64,000 nucleotides of DNA from Rhodothermia bacterium (GTDB lineage Bacteria; Bacteroidota; Rhodothermia; Rhodothermales; UBA2364), in assembly GCA_017303715.1 (NCBI GenBank), contig JAFLBZ010000002.1, positions 124,001 through 188,000 of the forward strand. Reading direction: 5' to 3'. Under the pieces are notes generated by a model. That model had not been told where the DNA came from and did no database searches. It saw only the letters and a program-made list of their open reading frames with translations. Position 1 is the first letter of the stretch, and each line of letters opens with the position of its first letter. Both the position numbers and the translations under genes were made by a program. Positions 9,550 to 17,080 of this stretch are shown piece by piece.

Positions 9550-10178
9550 TGAAACACATTTTATCTCTGTGCATGGCAGCGCTTCTTTTCGGAGGCGTTG
9601 CTCATGCGCAATCGGTTGAAGGTTATGCAGGAACGAAACGGAAAGGCTTTGACCTGATGTGGTTTAAAAACTTCAAAAACAGCGATGAGGAACGAACGCC
9701 ATTTCTGTTTTTCAGCCGTAATCGCGCCAGTATAGATGCTACCAATAACGCCACTGCCTTCGGCTCGACCCAAGCCATTTCTTACAACTTCAAAAATGGT
9801 TTGGGGCTTGTTGCGGTTGCCTCTTTTTTGAACGCAGGTCTTACGCCCAAAGCAGGCATTCAATACTACCAAGCCAAAGGCGATTTTATGTTTTTTGGGT
9901 GGCTCGTTGCCGATGTGAAAGACAACGGCGGCATAGACGCATTCGGGCTTTTCCGTTATCAGCCCAGAATCAATAAGCATTGGAAAGGCTTTGGACAAGT
10001 AGAGCTATTTCCCGTTTATACGCCTAATACGGAGGCTTGGAATATCACGCAACGACTCCGAATTGGGGCAAAGTACCATGCTTGGGCAGTTGGTTTGATG
10101 GCAGATTTCAATCAAATCAGAAACGTTTCTCTGGCAAAATCGCATAATCTCGGTGCATTTTTAAGACATGAATTTTGA
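9549..10178 (+). CDS. Small secreted/outer-membrane-like protein of unknown function
   Basis: I do not recognise a specific family. The 209 residues begin with a clear signal peptide (MKHILSLCMAALLFGGVAHAQ). The mature part alternates polar and hydrophobic residues with many aromatic ends and finishes with FLRHEF, a C-terminal Phe typical of outer-membrane beta-barrels. I chose the ATG at 9549, which overlaps the preceding TGA by one base, rather than the GTG at 9546. It lies in the HxlR-linked run between the DJ-1 gene and the GDSL-like lipoprotein. A small barrel or porin-like role is inferred only from pattern and length. Confidence 0.72.
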   Translation: MKHILSLCMAALLFGGVAHAQSVEGYAGTKRKGFDLMWFKNFKNSDEERTPFLFFSRNRASIDATNNATAFGSTQAISYNFKNGLGLVAVASFLNAGLTPKAGIQYYQAKGDFMFFGWLVADVKDNGGIDAFGLFRYQPRINKHWKGFGQVELFPVYTPNTEAWNITQRLRIGAKYHAWAVGLMADFNQIRNVSLAKSHNLGAFLRHEF

Positions 10179-10216
10179 TTTTTTGCGGCAAGTAAACAAG
10201 ATCGAAGTTTAACATT

Positions 10217-11182
10217 ATGAAGCATACCTTTTTCATTTTATTGATGACCATCACAACAATCGGATGTTCAGTAAATAGCAAAATAAATAAATCAATGAAT
10301 CATCCTTCAATTTCTTCTATCGTCGTTTTTGGTGACGGACTGAATGACATGGGGCAGTGGGGGCATTTGACCAACTTCCAATATCCACCTGCGCACATTG
10401 GCTTTTTGGAAAGTCGTTGGACCAATGGCAAGGTATGGGTCGAACATTTTGCTGAAGGTTTGGGACTGCCAATCTCTTTACGGAATAACGTTGCAATGGG
10501 TGGCGCTACAACAGGCACTTACAACATCAATGAACCTTTGCGGCAGGCTTTAAAACTGGCACCGGAGGTAAAACTTCGTGGGATGCTGGCACAGGTGCAA
10601 GATTATGTCGCTGAAAATCCCACCTTATCCTCTTCTGCGCTTTATGTGCTTTGGGCTGGTGGACATGATATTGGAAACTATCTTGAATATGGACAACCGG
10701 ATTTAACACAGTATCCGCCAGCAGGTAATTACGAGTATGCAATTAACCTCTTGGTTAAAGCAGGAGCAAAAAACATTTTGGTAGGCACGATGCCAGATAT
10801 GGGTTTTAGCCCGGGGTATTTCGGAACACCCAAACAAGCACAGGCTTCACAATTATGTCAAGATTTGAATGATGGCTTACGCCGTATCGCAACCCAATAT
10901 AATGCGTCAGACATAAAGTTTATGATTTTTGATGGTGCGGATGTTTTTACAAAAGTAGGCATGAACCCTACTGCCTATGGTATTCAGTATGTGGAGGCGT
11001 ATTTGCCCATGGATATCATTGACTTCACCAATCCGCTCCAGCCTGCAAAAGTGGCTATACCCAATCAAGAAAAAGGACAGAATCCCGATATGTTCATGAA
11101 TTGGTGGGCAGTTTCTGCAAGTGCTAAAGTGCATAAAATATTAGGTGAGGAAGCATTGCGATTTTATAAAACACAAAAATAG
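10217..11182 (+). CDS. GDSL/SGNH-like lipoprotein with altered catalytic positions
   Basis: Related to thermolabile-haemolysin-type SGNH esterases. The 321 residues start with a lipoprotein signal (cysteine C17 in TTIGC). The usual blocks are recognisable but changed: block I reads VFGDGLND, with Gly41 where the nucleophilic Ser is expected; block II MGGATTG keeps its glycine (95-96); block III reads WAGGHD, with His150 where Asn is expected; block V reads NWWAVSASAKVH (295-306), where the D..HP of the family seems replaced by Trp297 and Ser300. If this alignment is right the protein is not a standard esterase. Downstream ATG for bestrophin follows 14 bases after the stop. Confidence 0.8.
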   Translation: MKHTFFILLMTITTIGCSVNSKINKSMNHPSISSIVVFGDGLNDMGQWGHLTNFQYPPAHIGFLESRWTNGKVWVEHFAEGLGLPISLRNNVAMGGATTGTYNINEPLRQALKLAPEVKLRGMLAQVQDYVAENPTLSSSALYVLWAGGHDIGNYLEYGQPDLTQYPPAGNYEYAINLLVKAGAKNILVGTMPDMGFSPGYFGTPKQAQASQLCQDLNDGLRRIATQYNASDIKFMIFDGADVFTKVGMNPTAYGIQYVEAYLPMDIIDFTNPLQPAKVAIPNQEKGQNPDMFMNWWAVSASAKVHKILGEEALRFYKTQK

Positions 11183-11196
11183 CAAACCTAAATACC

Positions 11197-12144
11197 ATGA
11201 TTGTAAAACGCAATTTTAGCCCGCTTAAAGTTTGGGGCTATATCCAAAACCCAACGCTTTTCGCTCTGGCTTGGTCTTCCGCTATTTGGGTCATTTTTAA
11301 TGCCACCAAAGCCAAAGAAATGGGGCTAAGCTTTACCATTATAGGCGTTTTGGGTTCAGCATTAGCCATCTTTGTTGCCTTTCGTAACCAAAGTGCCTAC
11401 GCAAGATGGTGGGAAGCCCGCACCTTGTGGAGCAGTATTTTGGGCGCAAGTCGGGTTTTAGGTCGCCTCATCATCACTTTTGCCGATAGTCATGCCCATC
11501 AGCCGCAATACAATGCCGCCCGTAGCGAGGCATTTAAGCGTCGTTTGGTGTATGCGTGTATTGCATTTGTCCATAGTTTGCGTCTGCAACTTCGTCAGCA
11601 AAACGATTGGGAGCAGTTGGCGGTATTCTTCCAAGCATCGGATTTTGAAGCCTTCCAAACTGCACATAACAAACCTTTATTTTTGCAAACTTGGATCGGA
11701 AAACGAATTTATGAAGCGATGGCAGACGGAACACTCGGCGGCTTCGATAGTTTTCAAATGGAAGGGCAACTTTTAGCATTGGCAAATGCCCAAGCAGGTT
11801 GCGAGCGCATCAAAAGCACGCCTTTGCCTCGTCAATACGACTTCTTTACAAGGGTTTTTGTGTTGTTGTTTGCCTTACTCTTGCCGTTTGGCTTATTGGG
11901 CTTCTTCACGTCCGATGCACTACAAGCCGCTTCTTGGTTAATCGTTCCACTTTCGACGCTTTTATCGGCGGTTTTTATCATTATGGAACGCACTGGCGTA
12001 GCAAATGAAGACCCTTTCGAGAACAAAATTACCGATGTCCCCTTGACATATATCTGCAATACCATCGAACGGGACTTACGCGAAATGTTGGGCGAAACCA
12101 ATCTGCCTGCTAAAGTAAAACCCGAAAACGGTTACCTATTCTAA
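11197..12144 (+). CDS. Bestrophin-family anion channel (UPF0187)
   Basis: Integral membrane protein of 315 residues of the bacterial bestrophin family, which form pentameric anion-selective (or in some bacteria cation-selective) channels. Support comes from the N-terminal block NPTLFALAWSSAIWVIF, the signature FRNQSAYARWWEARTLWS near residue 67, a second pair of hydrophobic helices about 220-265, and the late conserved DPFENKITDVPL segment near 270. It is the fourth gene of the HxlR-linked run, immediately before a TMEM175-like channel gene, so two predicted ion channels lie in tandem. Ion and gating are not evident from the sequence. Confidence 0.9.
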   Translation: MIVKRNFSPLKVWGYIQNPTLFALAWSSAIWVIFNATKAKEMGLSFTIIGVLGSALAIFVAFRNQSAYARWWEARTLWSSILGASRVLGRLIITFADSHAHQPQYNAARSEAFKRRLVYACIAFVHSLRLQLRQQNDWEQLAVFFQASDFEAFQTAHNKPLFLQTWIGKRIYEAMADGTLGGFDSFQMEGQLLALANAQAGCERIKSTPLPRQYDFFTRVFVLLFALLLPFGLLGFFTSDALQAASWLIVPLSTLLSAVFIIMERTGVANEDPFENKITDVPLTYICNTIERDLREMLGETNLPAKVKPENGYLF

Positions 12145-12161
12145 AAAAGAAGTATATTACA

Positions 12162-12746
12162 ATGAATAAAAACCGTATCGAGGCTTTTTCGGATGGTGTC
12201 ATTGCCATTATCATCACTGTAATGGTATTCGACCTGAAAATTCCAGAACTCGTTACACCTTTTACCGATGCTGATGTTTGGAAGGCATTACAAGCCCTTG
12301 TACCCAAAATAGGAGCATATGCACTAAGTTATATCGTCTTAGCCATCATGTGGTTAAACCATCATGCCTTGTTTGACCGTTTGCCTCATACCACTTCCAA
12401 ATTGGTTTGGTACAATGCGTTTTTATTGTTTGCCATGTCCCTTATTCCTGCCCCAACCGCCTTTTTAGCTGCGCATCCTTTACTGGCTCAAGCTGTTATG
12501 TTTTATGGATTTATCATGTTTCTGAATGGGCTTGGTTTTTATTTACTTAGGTGGTATGTAGAGGCAAAAGCCAAACTATTGCCTTATAACCCCTTTATTC
12601 AGCGTAGCAATTTAATCACAACGGGTTTATACCTTGCCTCGGTTCCCTTGGCAGCAGCCTCGGTCTATCTATCCTTTATCATCTTTCTGGGTATTCCAAT
12701 CTGGTATTTTCTGCCAGATAAATTTCATGCAAAGCAACCCTCTTAA
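12162..12746 (+). CDS. TMEM175-like potassium channel family protein (DUF1211)
   Basis: Bacterial homologue of the TMEM175 channel family: 194 residues and about six hydrophobic helices. The hallmark RIEAFSDGVIAIIITVMV with the FSDG motif lies at the N-terminus (residues 4-22), followed by LKIPEL. Prokaryotic members form tetrameric, weakly K+-selective channels. It begins 17 bases after the bestrophin gene and ends 11 bases before the next start, so the unit is clearly co-transcribed. Function in this host is inferred from the family. Confidence 0.9.
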   Translation: MNKNRIEAFSDGVIAIIITVMVFDLKIPELVTPFTDADVWKALQALVPKIGAYALSYIVLAIMWLNHHALFDRLPHTTSKLVWYNAFLLFAMSLIPAPTAFLAAHPLLAQAVMFYGFIMFLNGLGFYLLRWYVEAKAKLLPYNPFIQRSNLITTGLYLASVPLAAASVYLSFIIFLGIPIWYFLPDKFHAKQPS

Positions 12747-12757
12747 ATTCTAAAGTT

Positions 12758-13375
12758 ATGAAAATTGCCATTATCGGTACTGGGAATGTAGGCGGCGCAT
12801 TAGCCACAAAATGGGCGAATAAAGGACATCGCATCCTGCTGGGCGTGCGCGATACGCAGAATTTCAAAGGGAAAAACCTGCTGAACAACCCCAATACCAG
12901 CGTACATCCCATTCAAGAAGCGGTCGCAGAAGCAGAAGTGATTTTGGTATCTACACCTGCTGCTTTGGCGGTTACGGTCGCACAGTCCTTGGGCGACACA
13001 ACGGGCAAAGTCATTATAGATGCGATGAATATCGTGATGGGGCGCGGGCCAGCGGGTTATACAAATACTGCCGATGCCCTTTTAGCCCATACCCAAACCC
13101 GCGATGTGGTCAAATGTTTTAATACAACGGGCTATAACAATATGCAAAACCCCGTTTATGGCGATATGGCGCTGGACTTATTTGTGGCTGGAGATAGCAC
13201 GCAAGGGAAAGCCATCGCCAGTCAATTAGCCCAAGATGCGGGTTTTTCAGCGTGCTACGACATTGGAGGGAACGATAAGTTTGAACTCATGGAGCAGTTT
13301 GCTTGGTTCTGGATCAATCTGGCTATGTTCAAAGGACAAGGCCGCGAGATCGGATTTAAGCTTTTGAAACGATAA
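12758..13375 (+). CDS. NADPH-dependent F420-reductase-like / NAD(P)-binding oxidoreductase
   Basis: Rossmann-fold protein of 205 residues with MKIAIIGTGNVGGALA at the very N-terminus and a following GVRD that suggests NADP(H) preference. It resembles the F420-reductase-like (NADP oxidoreductase coenzyme F420-dependent) family widely found in bacteria without F420. Conserved VVKCFNTTGYNNM is visible in the middle. It is the last gene of the HxlR-linked run and is followed by a strong hairpin. The last 70 codons plus 9 bases after the stop are duplicated at 14412-14633, on the far side of xisHI. Substrate unknown. Confidence 0.88.
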   Translation: MKIAIIGTGNVGGALATKWANKGHRILLGVRDTQNFKGKNLLNNPNTSVHPIQEAVAEAEVILVSTPAALAVTVAQSLGDTTGKVIIDAMNIVMGRGPAGYTNTADALLAHTQTRDVVKCFNTTGYNNMQNPVYGDMALDLFVAGDSTQGKAIASQLAQDAGFSACYDIGGNDKFELMEQFAWFWINLAMFKGQGREIGFKLLKR

Positions 13376-13384
13376 GAAAATAAA
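13163..13384. repeat. 222-bp direct repeat, copy 1
   Basis: Covers the 3' end of the NAD(P)-binding reductase gene and 9 bases beyond its stop. It matches 14412-14633 with four differences, all transitions; three are silent in the reading frame and one changes Ala to Thr. The 1,027 bases between copies carry a hairpin, xisH, xisI and a short coding fragment. Confidence 0.95.
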
Positions 13385-13390
13385 TACAGA

Positions 13391-13425
13391 TAAACTGGCA
13401 ACTACCTCTCTTGGTTGCCAGTTTA
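13391..13425 (+). terminator. Strong hairpin ending the HxlR-linked operon
   Basis: A perfect 12-bp stem (TAAACTGGCAAC at 13391-13402 with its complement at 13414-13425) and an 11-base loop, 15 bases after the reductase stop codon. The downstream tract is only moderately T-rich. It is absent after the second copy of the repeat, where an IS1-like end takes its place. Confidence 0.75.
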
Positions 13426-13592
13426 CGTTTTCGTGCGCGATGAACCTTGCCAAGGCATCTAAATTCTCAAAGGCAGAAACACCGCGTTTTTGTCTCTTTT
13501 CGTATCGTCGCATCAAGAAACCACCGCATCACCCGAACCAAAGTGGCGTTCTGGTGTTGAAGAAGCAAAGAAGGAACAAGTACACGAACGAT

Positions 13593-14012
13593 ATGCCTGC
13601 CAAAGACAAGCACCATGAAGCCGTAAAGAACGCCCTTGTCAAAGAAGGTTGGACGATTACACACGATCCGTACATGATTCCCATGCAGGATCGCGGCGTG
13701 ATGTACGTGGATATTGGTGCAGAACGGCTCTTGGCTGCGGTGCGAGAAGCAGAAAAAATTGCGGTTGAGGTCAAAACGTTTGGAATGCCTTCTGTTTTAA
13801 GCGAATTTCATCGGGCAGTTGGGCAATATCTGAGTTACAAAGTGATGATGCGAAAACGTGAACCCGACCGACTTTTGTTTTTAGCCATTCCAGATGACCT
13901 TAAAGATTGGTTCATGTACCAAGAAATTGCCATCGAAGTTGTTGCTGATCTGTCTATTCATTTGTTATTTTATGACCCTGCACAAGAAGAAATTACCCAA
14001 TGGATACTTTAA
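13593..14012 (+). CDS. xisH: XisH-family protein (fdxN element excision controlling factor)
   Basis: XisH and XisI are needed, with the recombinase XisF, for excision of the fdxN element in heterocystous cyanobacteria, and occur in pairs in other bacteria. The 139-residue product begins MPAKDKHHEAVKNALVKEGW, the family's typical start, so I prefer the ATG at 13593 over longer in-frame starts at 13440. A PD-(D/E)XK-like pattern is visible: YVDIGAE followed by IAVEVKTF (Asp, then Glu-x-Lys), consistent with the endonuclease-like fold ascribed to XisH. It overlaps xisI by 13 bases. No xisF-like recombinase is seen in the window. Confidence 0.93.
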   Translation: MPAKDKHHEAVKNALVKEGWTITHDPYMIPMQDRGVMYVDIGAERLLAAVREAEKIAVEVKTFGMPSVLSEFHRAVGQYLSYKVMMRKREPDRLLFLAIPDDLKDWFMYQEIAIEVVADLSIHLLFYDPAQEEITQWIL

Positions 14013-14332
14013 ACATACTGAGAAATGCTGTTCAACACATTTTGATAGAATGTGCTGAATACGGAAAACCGCCCGAAGGAATGAAGTTTGAAACCGTTTT
14101 TGATACAGAAAACGATCATTACCTTTGGTTGATCTTGGGTTGGGACGGAAATCGGCGCATTTATAATTGCCTCATTCATCTTGATATTATTGACGAACAG
14201 ATTTGGGTACAACAAAACAATACGGAATTTACCCTCATAGAAGATTTTGAGCGATTCGGCATTTCAAAATACAACATCGTAAATGGCATGATTCACGCAA
14301 ATCGTCGTAGAATGTTGGAAAATGTTGTGTGA
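14000..14332 (+). CDS. xisI: XisI-family protein (partner of XisH)
   Basis: 110 residues, the normal XisI length, with family blocks KFETVFDTENDHYLWLILGWDG and RIYNCLIHLDIIDEQIWVQQNNTE. Known only as a partner of XisH in developmentally regulated excision; its biochemical role is unclear. The start overlaps the end of xisH by 13 bases, so the two are translationally coupled. Both lie within a 1,027-bp segment between direct repeats, next to a decayed IS1-family element, which marks them as accessory genes. Confidence 0.92.
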   Translation: MDTLNILRNAVQHILIECAEYGKPPEGMKFETVFDTENDHYLWLILGWDGNRRIYNCLIHLDIIDEQIWVQQNNTEFTLIEDFERFGISKYNIVNGMIHANRRRMLENVV

Positions 14333-14624
14333 ACGGAATCTCGAAGCAACGTTCCTGCAAGACTTGCGCGACCTCGAAGCGGCGGGCATCACGCATCGCG
14401 ATGTGGCCGAAGATATGGCGCTGGACTTATTTGTAGCTGGAGATAGCACGCAAGGGAAAGCCATCGCCAGTCAATTAGCCCAAGATACGGGTTTTTCAGC
14501 GTGTTATGACATTGGAGGGAACGATAAGTTTGAACTCATGGAGCAGTTTGCTTGGTTCTGGATCAATCTGGCTATGTTCAAAGGACAAGGCCGCGAGATC
14601 GGATTTAAGCTTTTGAAACGATAA
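14322..14624 (+). pseudogene. Chimeric fragment: unknown 5' piece joined to duplicated reductase C-terminus
   Basis: The 100-codon frame has two parts. The first 30 codons (14322-14411), including ATFLQDLRDLEAAGITHRDV, match nothing I recognise and look like the remnant of another gene. From 14412 the sequence is the duplicated C-terminus of the reductase at 12758-13375 (70 codons, one amino-acid change). The Rossmann N-terminus is missing, so this cannot be a working reductase. It probably arose by recombination, and the repeat portion ends exactly where the IS1-like left end begins. Confidence 0.8.
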
Positions 14625-14633
14625 GAAAATAAA
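14412..14633. repeat. 222-bp direct repeat, copy 2
   Basis: Second copy of the 13163-13384 sequence, in the same orientation, 1,249 bp downstream, 218 of 222 positions identical. Its right edge (14633) is directly followed by the GGTAATG left end of the IS1-family element. Homologous recombination between the copies would remove xisH and xisI. Confidence 0.95.
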
Positions 14634-15425
14634 GGTAATGTAATTTAGTGGGTAGTTTGCTTAATTTTGTTCAAAGAAAGACTTGTCATGGTAATTAAAA
14701 AAAAATGTTGTCATAAATGTGGTTCGGAACATATCGTGAAAAATGGTTCGAATAGTTCTGGAAACCCCAAGTACAAGTGCAAAGCGTGTGGTTTTGGGGG
14801 TGTTTTTCAAAGTGTGCGCAAAAGTTAGGCGTTCAAAGAAATGGTTGTGCAGGCGGCCCAAGAACGCACTTCTTCCCGTGGTTTGGGCAGAGTGTTCGGC
14901 ATCAGCCACCAAACAGCCCTCCGTTGGATAAAAAAAAAGCACAATCCCTCCCGGGAATCGTAAGCACGTTGGTTCCAGCCGAAAAAAATGATGTACTCGA
15001 ATTGGACGAGTTGTGGTCATTTGTGTGTAAAAAAGTACAAAAACGATGGGTTTGGATAGCACTTTGCAGACGGACGCGGCAGGTCGTTTCTTTTCACATC
15101 GGGGACAGGTCAGAAAAAACTTGTCGGGCTTTTTGGAATTTGATCCCTGAAAATTACCGAAAATGCAGGTCGTTTAGCGACTTTTGGGAAGCGTATTCAA
15201 CGGTCATAGATACTGGCAAGCATCAAATGGTCGGCAAGGAATCTGGCGAAACCGCCCATGTCGAGCGATGGAATAACACCCTCGTTGGGATAACACGCTT
15301 CGCCAGCGAATTTGCCGCTTCGTCCGAAAAACCCTCTCGTTTTCTAAGAGCGACGAAATGCACAAACTTTATCTGCACTTGTTTATCTACAATTACAATA
15401 CATCACTCGTTAAGTAACATTACTG
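14634..15425 (+). mobile_element. Decayed IS1-family insertion sequence
   Basis: About 792 bp, close to the usual IS1 size. The left end begins GGTAATGTAATTTAG and the right end, ...TTAAGTAACATTACT, is its imperfect inverted complement (about 11 of 15 positions). Inside is an InsA-InsB' type transposase with an in-frame stop and a 17-base duplication. I find no clear target-site duplication; the left flank is the end of the 222-bp repeat. Confidence 0.8.
14688..15417 (+). pseudogene. IS1-family transposase (InsA-InsB' type), inactivated
   Basis: The InsA part starts at 14688 with a zinc ribbon (CCHKCG ... KYKCKACG) and is interrupted by TAG at 14826; the same frame then continues with the helix-turn-helix GLGRVFGISHQTALRWIKK. 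Nine A residues at 14930-14938 followed by G give the slippery heptamer A AAA AAG (14933-14939), after which the catalytic InsB part runs in the -1 frame, as in active IS1. The DDE residues survive: ELDELW, FSDFWEAY and AHVERWNN. Just after the Glu, a 17-base near-duplication (about 15270-15303) shifts the frame; the true C-terminus, [17 protein letters not shown], resumes in another frame up to the stop at 15417. Non-functional as it stands. Confidence 0.88.
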
Positions 15426-15694
15426 AAGAGAGAAATAAGTTGCGCTGGTACAGCTAAATATCCCCTAACCACCTCGGCAGCCGTTCAACATATGGTCGAG
15501 AACGTTCGATTTGCCCAGAACGCACACTGCTACGTAAAGCCGAAGCCAATCACTACGCCTATGGCGCAGGTCGTACCGTCTCGTTCTTCAACGAGCGTAC
15601 TTTGGGGTGCCACCCAACAAGACATGAGCCAAAAAAAAGCCCGAAGTATTAAGGGTAACCTCCGGGCTTTCGTTATCGCATACAGCGACATGGC
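15426..15694. other. Gene-poor scar between the IS1 remnant and the SQR-like gene
   Basis: No complete gene is visible. One plus-strand frame stays open for about 58 codons around 15479-15650 (including RTVSFFNERTLGCHPTR) without a convincing start and looks like a fragment of a lost gene. The right edge is the minus-strand terminator at 15630-15672. Confidence 0.4.
15630..15672 (-). terminator. Rho-independent terminator of the SQR-like flavoprotein gene
   Basis: Read on the minus strand: a stem with AAAGCCCG and CGGGCTTT arms (plus a mismatched extension), a loop of about 13 bases, then eight T residues (15631-15638 complement). It lies 23 bases after the stop codon of the minus-strand flavoprotein gene. 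Confidence 0.85.
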
Positions 15695-16888
15695 TTAGAC
15701 ATGACCATGACGGCGGGAGTACAAGAAGTATTTTTCGAAAGCGATTTTTGCCCAATGCGCTTCAGGGCCAGGGATAATAAATTGATGTTCACGTGGCGAG
15801 AGCATATGATCGCCTACGATCATCATACCCATATTACCGGTATCCATTATGCAGTATGCAGCCATATCACCAAAGGATTGGTGGATTTTGGGTAGGCCCT
15901 TTATGTCTGCAACAATGTTTTTGACGGCAGTTTTGGCCATTTGCTCGGATGGCCATCCTGTTTTGGGCACCGCACAAGGGATTTCGGTTGGTGCCGGTGG
16001 CTTTACATCTACCGCAACACCAGCAGCATACACATTTGGATATTTCGGATGTGCGTAACTATCGTCCACCTCGATAAAGCCATTTGCATTGGCCAAGTTA
16101 GGAGTATTGCGTACTGCATCTACGCCCAAGAAGCGTGGCATAATCATCGTGAACTTAGACGGCAACACATCGCCATTGTCCAAAACCACCCCGTCAGGCC
16201 GCACCTCGGTAATGGCCGTGTTGAGGTGTGCATTAATGTGGTACATGTTAAACATCCATTCACACATTTTTTGGGCATTACCAAAGCCATTGATGCCAAA
16301 GTGTGCAAGGAAAGGCTCCGCAGTAACGTAGGTGAGCGGTGCTTGTTTTTTCAGATGGTGCTTGGCAATTTGATAACGAACATTAAAAAGAAACTCATAA
16401 GCTGCGCCAAAACATCCTGCACCCGGAGCCGATCCAATAACCACAGGGCCGGGATCCGCCAAGAACTTGTTCCAACCCTCACGGGTGCGCATGGCTGGCG
16501 GAAGCCCTACGATGGAATAGGAGTTTTCTTTTAAACCCGGAATGTACTCGGTGTCCACTTTGGGGCCAGTCGCAATGATTACGTAATCGTAACCAATGGT
16601 TTGACCATCCTTGGTGAAAATCTGGTTTTTATCGAGGTCGAAGTGGGTAACTTGCGCCTCAATAAAATTGATATGATGTCGTGTATAAATGGGTCGAACA
16701 TCAAAGGTTATGTCTTTTTCGTCGCGAAGCCCGAAAGGGAACCAGATGAGGGAAGGAAAAAATAGAAATTGATGGGTATTGGCAACAACGGTTACACGGT
16801 GATTGTCGCCCACCAATTCTTTTAACTCAATGGCTGCGGTATAACCCGCAAAGTTGGTTCCAACAATGACAATGTGTTTCTTTTCCAT
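15695..16888 (-). CDS. Sulfide:quinone-oxidoreductase-like FAD/NAD(P) oxidoreductase
   Basis: Flavoprotein of the SQR/type II NADH dehydrogenase-like superfamily, likely membrane-associated. From the ATG at 16888 it has 397 residues, with the FAD-binding start MEKKHIVIVGTNFAGYTAA, the YDYVIIATGPK segment and a C-terminal VYAAGVAVDV motif typical of SQR-like proteins. Longer in-frame starts exist (16942, 17026) but add a stretch unlike the family. One catalytic-type Cys is present in APGAGCFGAAYEF; the full pattern of sulfide-oxidising cysteines is not obvious, so sulfide as substrate is uncertain. Single gene with its own terminator at 15630-15672. Confidence 0.82.
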   Translation of the reverse strand: MEKKHIVIVGTNFAGYTAAIELKELVGDNHRVTVVANTHQFLFFPSLIWFPFGLRDEKDITFDVRPIYTRHHINFIEAQVTHFDLDKNQIFTKDGQTIGYDYVIIATGPKVDTEYIPGLKENSYSIVGLPPAMRTREGWNKFLADPGPVVIGSAPGAGCFGAAYEFLFNVRYQIAKHHLKKQAPLTYVTAEPFLAHFGINGFGNAQKMCEWMFNMYHINAHLNTAITEVRPDGVVLDNGDVLPSKFTMIMPRFLGVDAVRNTPNLANANGFIEVDDSYAHPKYPNVYAAGVAVDVKPPAPTEIPCAVPKTGWPSEQMAKTAVKNIVADIKGLPKIHQSFGDMAAYCIMDTGNMGMMIVGDHMLSPREHQFIIPGPEAHWAKIAFEKYFLYSRRHGHV

Positions 16889-17080
16889 TTTAGGAAGGGT
16901 TGAGTGAACATCAGAATTGATGGTAAAATCGTTTTTATCCATGTTTTTTAAAAGGCGATATTTAGGGGAGTGCATGTACGAACACCACCTTAATGGTGTG
17001 TAGGGCACTTCATTACAAACAGGCATTGGAAATCAGGCTATTTTAGAATATCTTTTTCCTGTCTTTTAACCCCGAAATGA

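Noticed and set aside
13391-13425. Attachment site of an integrated element at the xisHI segment
   Set aside because: The structure is a plain terminator hairpin, and no integrase or xisF-type recombinase is present in the window.
13440-13592. N-terminal extension of xisH
   Set aside because: Cys/Arg/Pro-rich and unlike the family; XisH proteins start with the block at 13593.
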